Of a DNA stretch of 64,000 nucleotides, positions 15,073-26,200 are shown one piece after another. This DNA comes from Selenomonas ruminantium subsp. lactilytica TAM6421. Its GTDB lineage: Bacteria; Bacillota; Negativicutes; Selenomonadales; Selenomonadaceae. The position numbers and the translations under genes were made by a program. Within the stretch, counting starts at the first letter, position 1. The number at the start of each line of letters is the position of its first letter. The notes beneath the pieces are model-generated. The model saw only the letters and a list, made by a program, of their open reading frames with translations. It had not been told where the DNA came from and searched no databases. The stretch covers positions 186,001 through 250,000 of the forward strand of contig NC_017078.1 in NCBI RefSeq assembly GCF_000284095.1. The letters run 5' to 3'.

Positions 15073-15831
15073 ATGAGCAGACCATTGAAAAAACGCCGGG
15101 TAAGTGCCCTTCCTCCCTGTACGCATTTTGTGCCCCAGGAAGGAGAGGATACCCCAGCGGTCATTATTTCTTTGGAGGAATATGAGTGCATCCGTTTGCT
15201 TGATTACCTGGGTATGACCCAGGAAGAATGTGCCAAGCAGATGGGCGTGGCCCGCACTACAGTGCAGGCCTTGTATCTGGCAGCCCGCAAACGGATGGCC
15301 GGGTGTTTAGTAGAAGGCCGTCCTCTGGTCATCAGTGGCGGAAACTTCGAACTCTGCCCCGCTTGTCAGCATAGCCCCCATCCCGTACGATTATCGATGC
15401 AGAAAGGAAGTAACAGCCCTATGAAACTTGCAGTTACCTATGACAACGGTCAGATTTTCCAGCATTTCGGCCACACGGAAACCTTCAAGGTTTATACCAT
15501 TGAAGATAATGCGGTTAAGGAATCCCATATTCTTTCCAGCAACGGTGTTGGTCACGGTGCCCTGGCCACGCTCCTGCAGGAGGAAGACATCAACACCCTG
15601 ATTTGCGGTGGCATTGGCGGCGGTGCTCAGAATGCTCTGGCTCAGGCAGGTATTACCCTGTACGGCGGCGTTCAGGGTGACGCAGATGCAGCAGTAAATG
15701 ATTTCCTGGCAGGGAAATTGGCTTACGACCCCGCTGTTCACTGCGACCATCATGGTCACGGCCATGGCGAAGGTCATAGCTGCGGTGGTCACGGTCATGG
15801 CTGCGGCGGTCATGGTCACGGTTGCCACTAA
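15073..15831 (+). CDS. DUF134 DNA-binding domain fused to a NifX-like domain with His-rich tail
   Basis: 252 residues. Residues 1-~100 are a DUF134 (UPF0251) domain: RPLKKRRVSALPPCTHFVPQ, EYECIRLLDYLGMTQEECAK and a sigma-like HTH (MGVARTTVQALYLAARKRMA), ending with CPAC. Residues ~117-225 are a dinitrogenase Fe-Mo cofactor (NifX/NifB C-terminal) domain: MKLAVTYDNGQIFQHFGHTE to LICGGIGGGAQNALAQAGI and GDADAAVNDFLAG. The last ~28 residues are a His/Gly/Cys-rich tail (HGHGHGEGHSCGGHGHGCGG) suited to binding Zn, Ni, Co or Fe. GGAGG favours the second of two adjacent ATGs. The parts suggest a metal- or cluster-sensing regulator, plausibly acting on GACATATGTC. The family is widespread in anaerobes and poorly characterised. 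Confidence 0.85.
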   Translation: MSRPLKKRRVSALPPCTHFVPQEGEDTPAVIISLEEYECIRLLDYLGMTQEECAKQMGVARTTVQALYLAARKRMAGCLVEGRPLVISGGNFELCPACQHSPHPVRLSMQKGSNSPMKLAVTYDNGQIFQHFGHTETFKVYTIEDNAVKESHILSSNGVGHGALATLLQEEDINTLICGGIGGGAQNALAQAGITLYGGVQGDADAAVNDFLAGKLAYDPAVHCDHHGHGHGEGHSCGGHGHGCGGHGHGCH

Positions 15832-15851
15832 TTATTTACCATAAAAAATTT

Positions 15852-15883
15852 AAGGTGCCCGGCGAATTGCCTGGCACCTTTTT
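15852..15883 (+). terminator. Intrinsic terminator after the DUF134-NifX gene
   Basis: AAGGTGCCCGGC pairs with GCCTGGCACCTT across a 5-nt loop (GAATT), with one internal mismatch, and is followed by TTTCC. It lies 20 bp after the stop and just before the ribosome binding site of the DUF1847 gene, so it may only reduce read-through. Confidence 0.7.
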
Positions 15884-15909
15884 CCAGTACAATTTAGGAG
15901 GGTTTCATC

Positions 15910-16515
15910 ATGAAAGCTGATTGTGCCAACTGCAGGACTCATGCCTGCTATACCAAGGGAGTAAACTGCACCGGCATCGACCGGGAAACTATTCTGGAAT
16001 CTTATAATGATGAAGAACGTCAGATTATGAAAGCTGCCGCCTATGTGGAGGGCACCTTTTACAGTAACATCACCCGACTCCAGGAAACAGCCGAATTTGC
16101 CAAGGCCATGGGCTACAAAAAGCTGGGCATGGCCTTCTGCATCGGCCTCAATGCCGAAGCCCGCTATATTGCCCGCTACTATGAGCAACAGGGCTTCGAG
16201 TTTTACAGTGTCTGCTGCAAGAATTGCAGCTTCAACAAAAAAGAGCTTGACCTGAAACAGGTCAAGCCCGAGCTCACGCACGAGGCCATGTGCAATCCAA
16301 AATTCCAGGCCAAGATCCTGGCAGAAAAAGGCACGGAGCTTTTCATCTCCTGCGGCCTCTGCGTGGGACACGATACCATTTTCAACGCCAGCTGCCCCGG
16401 CCCCGTCACCACGCTGGTGGTCAAGGACAGACTACTGGCCCATAATCCTCTGGGAGCCATCTATTCCCGTTACTGGAAAAGGAAGCTGGGAATTATGGAT
16501 AAGGGAGAAGTGTGA
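15910..16515 (+). CDS. DUF1847 Cys-rich metal-binding protein
   Basis: 201 residues. The N-terminal CANCRTHACYTKGVNC gives a C-x2-C-x4-C-x6-C cluster. More cysteines are in VCCKNCSF, in MC, and in SCGLCVGHD-x7-C, the pattern of DUF1847, a family common in anaerobes and methanogens. The Cys content suggests Zn or Fe-S binding; no activity has been assigned. TAGGAGGG precedes the ATG. It lies downstream of two genes for Fe-S and metal handling, which fits a metal-related role, though a terminator separates them. 16516-16577 shows nothing notable. Confidence 0.8.
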   Translation: MKADCANCRTHACYTKGVNCTGIDRETILESYNDEERQIMKAAAYVEGTFYSNITRLQETAEFAKAMGYKKLGMAFCIGLNAEARYIARYYEQQGFEFYSVCCKNCSFNKKELDLKQVKPELTHEAMCNPKFQAKILAEKGTELFISCGLCVGHDTIFNASCPGPVTTLVVKDRLLAHNPLGAIYSRYWKRKLGIMDKGEV

Positions 16516-16577
16516 AAAACATGACTGGACATCGTTAGGCGGCTTTTCTTATGAGTTTATGGTTAATGCGATCGTAA

Positions 16578-16943
16578 TTATTTTGCGTACTGAAGAACTA
16601 CTTTGATTATTGCCTCCATCTTCGGATCACCACTAACTTTAGTCATAGGGGCAGTACGACCTGCTCTTTCGTCTTTGTACCACCAGCCACCTTCGCCCTG
16701 AGCAAAGAATAATTTTACCTTGCCACATTCGCCGTTCCAGTCAATATCCTTTATCGTAACGTGATAGCCTCTATACTTTTCGTGCCAGATAGTTTCTGAC
16801 ATAACATAAATTGAACCACCATCTTTAAAGCTGTATGCCCAAACATCTTGAGCAGCTGCCGTATTGGTATCAAACATCTGGCTGCTTAATGCCAAAGAAA
16901 GGCCTAGCATAAGTGCGGTAAACATTTTCTTGACTTTTAACAT
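16578..16943 (-). CDS. Small secreted protein of unknown function
   Basis: 121 residues. Residues 1-~32 are a signal peptide: basic MLKVKK, hydrophobic MFTALMLGLSLALSS, and cleavage probably after AAA in NTAAAQD. The mature part of about 90 residues is rich in Trp and Tyr (VWAYSFKDGGSIYVMSETIW, GGWWYKDERAG), as in small secreted beta proteins of Negativicutes. GGAGGAG sits 6 bp before the ATG. It has its own promoter and a structured leader (16972-17040). The function is unknown; it is probably periplasmic or at the surface. Confidence 0.75.
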   Translation of the reverse strand: MLKVKKMFTALMLGLSLALSSQMFDTNTAAAQDVWAYSFKDGGSIYVMSETIWHEKYRGYHVTIKDIDWNGECGKVKLFFAQGEGGWWYKDERAGRTAPMTKVSGDPKMEAIIKVVLQYAK

Positions 16944-16971
16944 GTAAACTCCTCCATATTACATAAAAATA

Positions 16972-17003
16972 TAGAGTGCGAGCCTTAGACTTGCACTCTT
17001 TTT
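16972..17003 (-). promoter_or_regulatory. Leader hairpin before the small secreted protein
   Basis: AGAGTGC (16972-16978) pairs with GCACTCT around a short loop, with an extra AG/CT step. On the minus strand it is followed by a U-rich ATATTTTTATG and then the ribosome binding site, so it could act as an attenuator. On the plus strand a T5 run follows, so it could also stop rightward transcription. Confidence 0.5.
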
Positions 17004-17011
17004 CTAATATT

Positions 17012-17040
17012 ATTTTAACATTTGTCTAATAAAAGGTCAA
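17012..17040 (-). promoter_or_regulatory. Leftward promoter for the small secreted protein
   Basis: On the minus strand TTGACC (17040-17035), a 17-bp spacer and TAAAAT (17017-17012). Transcription would start near 17005, placing the hairpin at 16972-17003 in the 5' leader. The stretch 17041-17234 shows nothing I can identify. Confidence 0.6.
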
Positions 17041-17234
17041 ATTGATTGCCTTGCTGCTGGACCGTCTTTTTTATCACTTCACTCTATGTGTAATATTATT
17101 TCACTAATAAGGTAACACATGATACAGATCCTGACAAGATTATTATGCAGATTTTAAAATACTAATGTATGTAATCCATGATTTTTACTCCTTCGTAATT
17201 GTACCTTATCATTGTTACCATCACCCTGCAGCAA

Positions 17235-17266
17235 AACTCTCCTGAAGTTCATACTCCAGGAGAGTT
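17235..17266 (-). terminator. Terminator of the giant exoprotein gene
   Basis: AACTCTCCTG (17235-17244) pairs exactly with CAGGAGAGTT (17257-17266). On the minus strand the stem ends in TTTTGC, 21 bp after the exoprotein stop codon at 17287. The U tract is short, so its strength is uncertain. Confidence 0.6.
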
Positions 17267-17286
17267 GCTGTCTTAATTCAGATACT

Positions 17287-20200
17287 TTACCGAGTCACTA
17301 CCATCTCATCATCCCTTGCACTTTGCTGCTGAATTGCAGCTTCAACAGGGGTCATGTCAAAGAACACTTTTTCCTGCAATAATCTGCCCGGTTCTGTCAG
17401 CAACATGCTGTCAAAAGTGAACTGTCCATGCGTATTGGTCACCCGCTCGCGCATCATGTCCACTACGCTGAGGTTGTCACCATAGAGCTTGCCGTAATAC
17501 CTGCCCGCATCGATAAGGATAGCGCTATGTGTCCTGACGCGCCCGTTCGGGTAAAGCTGGAATGCGCGTTCTTTACTGTAAGCCCTGGACAGATTGTTCC
17601 AATAGACCAGTTGTTCTCCATCCCTGGTAGGGGTACGTCCATAAACAGCCAAAGTGGTATGCGTGTTCTCCTGATGGATCTTATCCACCGCCAACACATC
17701 ATCCTGGGAGAGGCTGCCCTCGTCCACATGAATGTATCCACGGTTAGCCCAGAGATTCGTCATATGCGAACCATTCCCAGAGCGGAGGCTTCCCACATAG
17801 AAATTACCGCTGATGAGCTTCTGATTGCCAGCGCCCATAGCCGAAATCTCGAAGACAGAAGCCCCTTCCTTGGCCTCAATGGAACCGATCTGAATGAAAT
17901 TGCCTGTCATGGCAACATCAGGATCTGTCCCGCCACTGGCATTGGCCCGAATCTGGTTGACGCTGGATGCTTCGGTATTGTTTTCCATCTGCAGCCACAC
18001 CGCTCTGCCTTCTGCCAGATTCAGGAAAAGATCGCCATTGGTAAGGGACACATGGGTGATTTCCCCTGAACGAATATCCCCTGCCAGCAAGTTCCCTGCA
18101 CCAACATTGATGGTGGTATTAACGCCGGCCTCAATATTCCCCGTAGAAACATCACCTTTTCCGGTATAGATGTCCACGTTTCCATTGGCGAAGATATCCT
18201 TCAGTGAAAGCTCGCCACTATCTGTGTTCACCTCGATATCCGTGTTCGAGCGGATGTCACCATTAACGGAAATATCCCCGTTCACAGAGCTCAGAGCAAC
18301 GAAATTGCCTGTTACATTGCCTGCAATGACAATGGGGCTGGTCTCCGTTTTCACCTTGACACCGCCCTTTACATTCACAGCATTGTCAAAGTACAAGCCG
18401 CCATTTCCCAGAACCTCTGCATACAGATCCCGCTGGGCTTTGATTGCATCGGTTACATACAGGTCACCATTACGGGCCGTCAGATATACATCCTGGCCGG
18501 AATCTACCAGGCCATTCTGGGCAATGATGATGTTTCTGCTTCCCGAAACGTATTCGTTGCTGGCAGCTTTCAATGCAATATCACCATTTGCAGTAGCGGT
18601 CTTGCCCAATACTTCAATACGGCCGGTTCCTGTTGCCAAAGCAGCATTCTTCTTTGCTGTAACTGTTTCTACATCCGGCCCATTGTCGCCAATGTGAATA
18701 TTGCCATTTTCTATATTTACAGTCAGATTCCCTCCTTTAGACGACAAAAGAGTCGCAATGTCCAAATTGCCTCTATTGATGGCAATGTCTATATCTTGGC
18801 CGGCCGTCACGCCGCCATAACCATTGACACCTACCTGTATATTGCCAATGCCCACCAGCATGGACACATTGCCCTGCTGGGAAGTTACATCATGTTCTAT
18901 GGTGATGCTGCCATTTTCGGTACGCATGGCCAGATTGTTCTTCACAATCAGATTCTCACCCAGAGTGATGTTCCCCTGTCCTTCTGTCTGCGCATAGAAC
19001 GTGCCGTTGGCCGTTACATCATCCGTCACGACCAAGTCACCATTTTCGGCAATCAGATAAGCATCTTTCCCAGATGCCAATTTCCCTTCTTCTTCAAAGA
19101 CGATGTTATTGGCTCCAGCCTCAGCATTATACGCTGTCTTTCCTGCTTTGACCATGATATCGCCGTTTTCCGTGAAGGTCTTGCCCTGGATACGGATCTG
19201 GCCTTCTTTTGCCTGCAGCTTCACATCTTGTTTTGCGGCGACGGTCTTCACATCCGGCCCATTATTGCCAATCCGGATATTGCCATTCTGGTTGTCAACG
19301 GTTACGCTGCCGTTATTGGAGGCCACAGTCTTGACAATCTGGATATCACCATGGCCATCAGTCTGGATTGTAATGTCATCATTGGCTTTCACATTGCCAT
19401 TGCCGTTATAGCCTACGACTATATTCCCGACACTGGTCTGCAGATTTGCGGCTTTTCCTGCCGTTACATCGCTGCCGACATTTATGCTGCCGCGTGACGT
19501 GCTCATGGTCACATTCTCGCCGGCTTTGACATCAGCTTCTACCGTCACATTCCCTTCGCCTGCCTGCATGGCAACATTGCCCTGCAGCGCATTTACAGTC
19601 CTGCCTACGGTGATATGACCTTTTTCAGTGCTCATGAACAGATCCTTCTGTACCATCAGGTCCTTGCCAAGGGTGATATTCCCCCGGCCCTGCGTCTGTG
19701 CATAGAATGTGCCCTGTGCCGTTACATCGTCCGTCACCAGCAGATCGCCATTTTCGGCAATCAGATAAGCATCTTTCCCGGATTCCAGTTTTCCTTCTTC
19801 TGCAAAGACGATGTTATCAGCTTCGCCCACAAGAGCATACACTGCCCTGTCAGCCTTCACCGTGATATCGCCATTTTCGTTGAAGATCATGCCCTGGATA
19901 CGGATTTTCCCTTCTTTTGCCTGCAGCTTCACATCCTGTTTTGCTGCGACAGTCTTCACATCCGGACCATTGCTGCCAATCTGGATATTGCCATCCTGGC
20001 TTTCAATGGCTATGCTGCCATTGTTAGAAGCCACTGTCTTAAGTATCTGGACATCACCACTTTCCGTCTGGATATTGATATTCTGATTGGCTTTCACATT
20101 GCCATTGCCATTATAGCCTACTACTATGTTCCCGACACTAATCTGCAGATTTGCGGCTTTCCCTGCCGTTACATCGCTGCCGACATTTATGCTGCCGCGT

Positions 20201-23200
20201 GATGTGCTCATGGTCACATTCTCGCCGGCTTTGACATCAGCTTCTACTGTCACATGCCCTTCGCCTGCCTGCATGGCAACATTGCCCTGCAGCGCATTTA
20301 CAGTCCTGCCTACGGTAATATTGCCCTTTTCGGTGCTTATGGACAGATCCTTCTGCACCGTCAGGTCTTTACCAAGAGTGATGTTGCCCTGGCCCTGCGT
20401 CTGGGCATAGAACGTGCCGTTGGCCGTTACATCGTCCGTCACCAGCAGATCGCCATTTTCGGCAATCAGATAAGCATCCTTTCCAGATTCCAATTTTCCT
20501 TCTTCTTCAAAGACGATGTTATTGGCTTCGCCCTCAGGAGTATACACTACCCTGCCAGACTTGACCATGATATCGCCGGTTTCGGTAAAGGTCTTGCCCT
20601 GGATACGGATCTGGCCTTCTTTTGCCTGTAGCTTCACTTCCTGTTTTGCTGCGACGGTCTTCACATCCGGACCGTTATTGCCAATCCGGATATTGCCATT
20701 CTGGTTGTCAACGACTACGCTGCCGTTATCGGAGACCACGGTCTTGACAATCTGGATATCACCATGGCCGCCAGTCTGAATCGTAATGTCAGCATTGGCT
20801 TTCACATTGCCATTGCCGTTATAGCCTACGACTATGTTCCCCGCACCGGTCAACAGCTCGGCCTTTCCGCCAACGGTCAGATCCTTGCCCACCTGAATGT
20901 CACCTTCATGGATCTGGATTGCAATATCACCAGTTGCATCTACATCAGTGCCAAAGGTTATATTGCCCTTGTTGGCAACATCTGCCTGCAGATTGCGTTT
21001 GGCTGTCGTATTATCCGTAACTTCGATATCTCCATTGTAGACTGCCAGCGTCAGATCGCGGCCGGAACTCAGCTTGCCGTCCTGCTCGATGACAATGTTC
21101 TTATTTTCCTGTTCGTTCCAGGCTTTTACGAAAATATCGCCTGCGGCGGTTTCCGTCTTGCCCTGAACCGTTATCACACCCTCTTGGGCACTGAGCTTAA
21201 TATCATTCTTTGCGGCGACGGTCTTCACATCCGGCCCGTTGCTGCCAATCCGGATATTGCCATTCTGGTTGTCAACGACTACGCTGCCGTTATCGGAGAC
21301 CACCGTCTTGACAATCTGGATATCACCGTTGCCGCCAGTCTGGATCGTAATATCATCATTGGCTTTCACATTGCCTGCATCGTTATAGCCTACGACTATA
21401 TTTCCGGCACTAGTCTGCAGATTTGCGGCTTTTCCTGCCGTTACATCGCTGCCGACATTTATGCTGCCGCGTGATGTGCTCATGGTCACATTCTCGCCGG
21501 CTTTGACATCAGCTTCTACTGTCACATGCCCTTCGCCTGCCTGCATGGCAACATTGCCCTGCAGCGCATTTACAGTCCTGCCTACGATAATATTGCCCTT
21601 TTCGGTACTTATGGACAGATCCTTCTGCACCGTCAGGTCCTTGCCAAGGGTGATATTCCCCCGGCCTTCCGTCTGGGCATAGAATGTGCCTTTAGCCGTT
21701 ACATCGTCCGTCACCAGCAGATCGCCATTTTCGGCAATCAGATAAGCATCTTTTCCGGATTCCAGTTTTCCTTCTTCTTCAAAGACAATATTATTGGCTC
21801 CGGCCTCAGTGTTATACGCTGCCTTTCCTGCCTTGACCATGATATCGCCATTTTCCGTAAAGGTCTTGCCCTGGATACGGATCTGGCCTTCTTTTGCCTG
21901 CAGCTTCACTTCCTGTTTTGCGGCGACGGTCTTCACATCCGGCCCGTTATTGCCAATCTGGATATTGCCATTCTGATTGTCAATATTTACACTGCCGTTA
22001 TCGGAGACCACCGTCTTGACAATCTGGATATCACCATGGCCGCCAGTCTGAATCGTAATGTCAGCATTGGCTTTCACATTGCCATTGCCGTTATAGCCTA
22101 CGACTATGTTCCCCGCACCGGTCAACAGCTCGGCCTTTCCGCCAACGGTCAGATCCTTGCCCACCTGAATGTCGCCTTCATGGGTCTGGATTGCAATATC
22201 ACCAGTTGCATCTACATCAGTGCCAAAGGTTATATTGCCCTTGTTGGCAACATCTGCCTGCAGATTGCGTTTGGCTGTCGTATTATCCGTAACTTCGATA
22301 TCTCCATTGTAGACTGCCAGCCTCAGGTCGCGGCCGGAACTCAGCTTGCCGTCCTGCTCGATGACAATGTTCCTGTTCTCCTGTTCGTTCTGAGCGCTTA
22401 CGAAAATATCGCCTGCGGCGGTTTCCGTCTTGCCCTGAACCGTTATCACACCCTCTTGGGCACTGAGCTTAATATCATTCTTTGCGGCGACGGTCTTCAC
22501 ATCCGGCCCGTTGCTGCCAATCCGGATATTGCCATTCTGGTTGTCAACGACTACGCTGCCGTTATCGGAGACCACCGTCTTGACAATCTGGATATCACCG
22601 TTGCCGCCAGTCTGAATCGTAATGTCAGCATTGGCTTTTACATTGCCTGCATCGTTATAGCCTACGACTATATTTCCGGCACCGGTCAACAGCTCGGCCT
22701 TTCCGCCTGCTGTCAGATCCTTGCCGACCGTAATGTCGCCTTCTTGCGTCTGCATAACGATATCACCAGTTACGTCTACATCAGTGCCAAAGGTTATATT
22801 GCCCTTGTTGGCAACATCTGCCTGCAGATTGCGCTTAGCTGTCGTACTATCCGTAACTTCGATATCTCCATTGTAGACTGCCAGCCTCAGGTCGCGGCCG
22901 GAACTCAGCTTGCCGTCCTGCTCGATGACAATGTTCCTGTTCTCCTGTTCGTTCCAGGCTTTTACGAAAATATCGCCTGCGGCGGTTTCCGTCTTGCCCT
23001 GAACCGTTATCACACCCTCTTGGGCACTGAGCTTAATATCATTCTTTGCGGCGACGGTCTTCACATCCGGCCCGTTGCTGCCAATCCGGATATTGCCATT
23101 CTGGTTGTCAACGACTACGCTGCCGTTATCGGAGACCACCGTCTTGACAATCTGGATATTACCATGGCCGCCAGTCTGAATCGTAATGTCAGCATTGGCT

Positions 23201-26200
23201 TTCACATTGCCATTGCCATTATAGCCTACGATTATATTCCCGGCATCCGTCTGCAGATTTGCGGCTTTTCCTGCCGTTACATCGCCGCCGACATTTATGC
23301 TGCCGCTTGCCGTGTTCATGGTCACATTCTCGCCGGCTTTGACATCAGCTTCTACCGTCACATTCCCTTCGCCTGCCTGCATGGCAACATTGCCCTGCAG
23401 CGCATTTACAGTCCTGCCTACGGTAATATTGCCCTTTTCGGTGCTTATGGACAGATCCTTCTGCACCGTCAGGTCTTTGCCAAGGGTGATATTCCCCCAG
23501 CCTTCCGTCTGTGCATAGAATGTGCCTTTAGCCGTTACATCGTCCGTCACCAGCAGATCGCCATTTTCGGCAATCAGATAAGCATCTTTTCCGGATTCCA
23601 GTTTTCCTTCTTCTTCAAAGACAATATTATTGGCTCCGGCCTCAGTGTTATACGCTGCCTTTCCTGCCTTGACCATGATATCGCCGTTTTCCGTAAAGGT
23701 CTTGCCCTGGATACGGATCTGGCCTTCTTTTGCCTGCAGCTTCACTTCCTGTTTTGCGGCGACAGTCTTAACATCCGCCCCGTTGCTGCCGATCCGGATA
23801 TTACCATTCTGGTTGTCAATGGCTACGCTGCCGTTATCGGAAACCACCGTCTTGACAATCTGGATATCGCCGTTACCACCACTCTGAATCGTAATGTCAT
23901 TATTGGCTTTTACATTACCTGCACTGTTATAGCCTACGACAATGTTTCCGACCCCAGTCTGCAGTTTTACGGCTTTCCCTGCGGTCAAATCCTTACCGAC
24001 CTTAATATCACCTTCATGTGTCTGCATAGCGATATCTCCGGTTACAGTTAACTCAGCGCCAAAGGTTATATTGCCCTTGTTGGCAACATCTGCCTGCAGA
24101 TTGCGCTTAGCTGTCGTACTATCCGTAACTTCGATATCTCCATTGTAGACTGCCAGCGTCAGGTCGCGGCCGGAACTCAGCTTGCCGTCCTGCTCGATGA
24201 CAATGTTCTTATTTTCCTGTTCATTCCAGGCTTTTACGAAAATATCGCCTGCGGCGGTTTCCGTCTTGCCCTGAACCGTTATCACACCCTCTTGGGCACT
24301 GAACTTAATATCATTCTTTGCGGCGACGGTCTTCACATCCGGCCCGTTGCTGCCAATCCGGATATTGCCATTCTGGTTGTCAACGACTACGCTGCCGTTA
24401 TCGGAGACCACCGTCTTGACAATCTGGATATCACCGTTGCCGCCAGTCTGGATCGTAATATCATCATTGGCTTTCACATTGCCTGCATCGTTATAGCCTA
24501 CGACTATATTTCCGGCAGCAGTTTGCAGTTCTGCCTTTCCGCCTGCTGTCAGATCCTTGCCAACACGGATATCACCTTCATGAGTCTGCATAGCGATATC
24601 ACCAGTTACGTCTACGTCTGTGCCAAAGGTTATATTGCCCTTGTTGGCAACATCTGCCTGCAGATTGCGCTTAGCTGTCGTACTATCCGTAACTTCGATA
24701 TCTCCATTGTAGACTGCCAGCGTCAGGTCGCGGCCGGAACTCAGCTTGCCGTCCTGCTCGATGACAATGTTCTTATTTTCCTGTTCATTCCAGGCTTTTA
24801 CGAAAATATCGCCTGCGGCGGTTTCCGTCTTGCCCTGAACCGTTATCACACCCTCTTGGGCACTGAACTTAATATCATTCTTTGCGGCGACGGTCTTCAC
24901 ATCCGGCCCGTTGCTGCCAATCCGGATATTGCCATTCTGGTTGTCAATATTTACGCTGCCGTTATCGGAAACCACCGTCTTGACAATCTGGATATCACCG
25001 TTGCCGCCAGTCTGGATCGTAATATCATCATTGGCTTTCACATTGCCATTGCCGTTATAGCCTACGACTATGTTCCCGGCATCCGTCTGCAGATTTGCGG
25101 CTTTTCCTGCCGTTACATCGCTGCCGACATTTATGCTGCCGCTTGCCGTGTTCATGGTCACATTCTCGCCGGCTTTGACATCAGCGTCTACCGTCACATT
25201 CCCTTCGCCTGCCTGCATGGCAACATTACCCTGCAGCGCATTTACAGTCCTGCCTACGGTAATATTGCCCTTTTCGGTGCTTATGGACAGATCCTTCTGC
25301 ACCGTCAGGTCTTTGCCAAGAGTGATGTTGCCCTGGCCCTGCGTCTGGGCATAGAACGTGCCGTTGGCCGTTACATCGTCCGTCACCAGCAGATCGCCAT
25401 TTTCGGCAATCAGATAAGCATCTTTTCCGGATTCCAGTTTTCCTGCTTCTTCAAAGACGATATTATTGGCTCCGGCCTCAGCGTTATACGCTGCCTTTCC
25501 TGCCTTGACCATGATATCGCCGTTTTCCGTGAAGGTCTTGCCCTGGATACGGATCTGGCCTTCTTTTGCCTGCAGCTTCACTTCCTGTTTTGCGGCGACG
25601 GTCTTCACATCCGGCCCGTTATTGCCAATCTGGATATTGCCATTCTGGTTGTCAACGACTACACTGCCGTTATCGGAAACCACCGTCTTGACAATCTGGA
25701 TATCACCGTTGCCGCCAGTCTGAATCGTAATGTCAGCATTGGCTTTTACATTGCCTGCATCGTTATAGCCTACGACTATATTTCCGGCACTGGTCTGCAG
25801 CCCGGCCTTTCCGCCTGCTGTCAAATCCTTGCCGACCGTAATGTCGCCTTCATGCGTCTGGATGGCGATATCACCGGTTACGTCTACATCAGTGCCAAAG
25901 GTTATATTGCCCTTGTTGGCAACATCTGCCTGCAGATTGCGCTTAGCTGTCGTACTATCCGTAACTTCGATATCTCCATTGTAGACTGCCAGCGTCAGAT
26001 CGCGGCCGGAACTCAGCTTGCCGTCCTGCTCGATGACAATGTTCTTATTTTCCTGTTCATTCCAGGCTTTTACGAAAATATCGCCTGCGGCGGTTTCCGT
26101 CTTGCCCTGAACCGTTATCACACCCTCTTGGGCACTGAGCTTAATATCATTCTTTGCGGCGACGGTCTTTACATCCGACCCGTTGCTGCCAATCCGGATA

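Noticed and set aside
17287-18000. Autotransporter beta-barrel at the end of the giant exoprotein
   Set aside because: The C-terminus has no alternating amphipathic strands and does not end in an aromatic residue, and a dedicated TPS transporter gene lies next to it.
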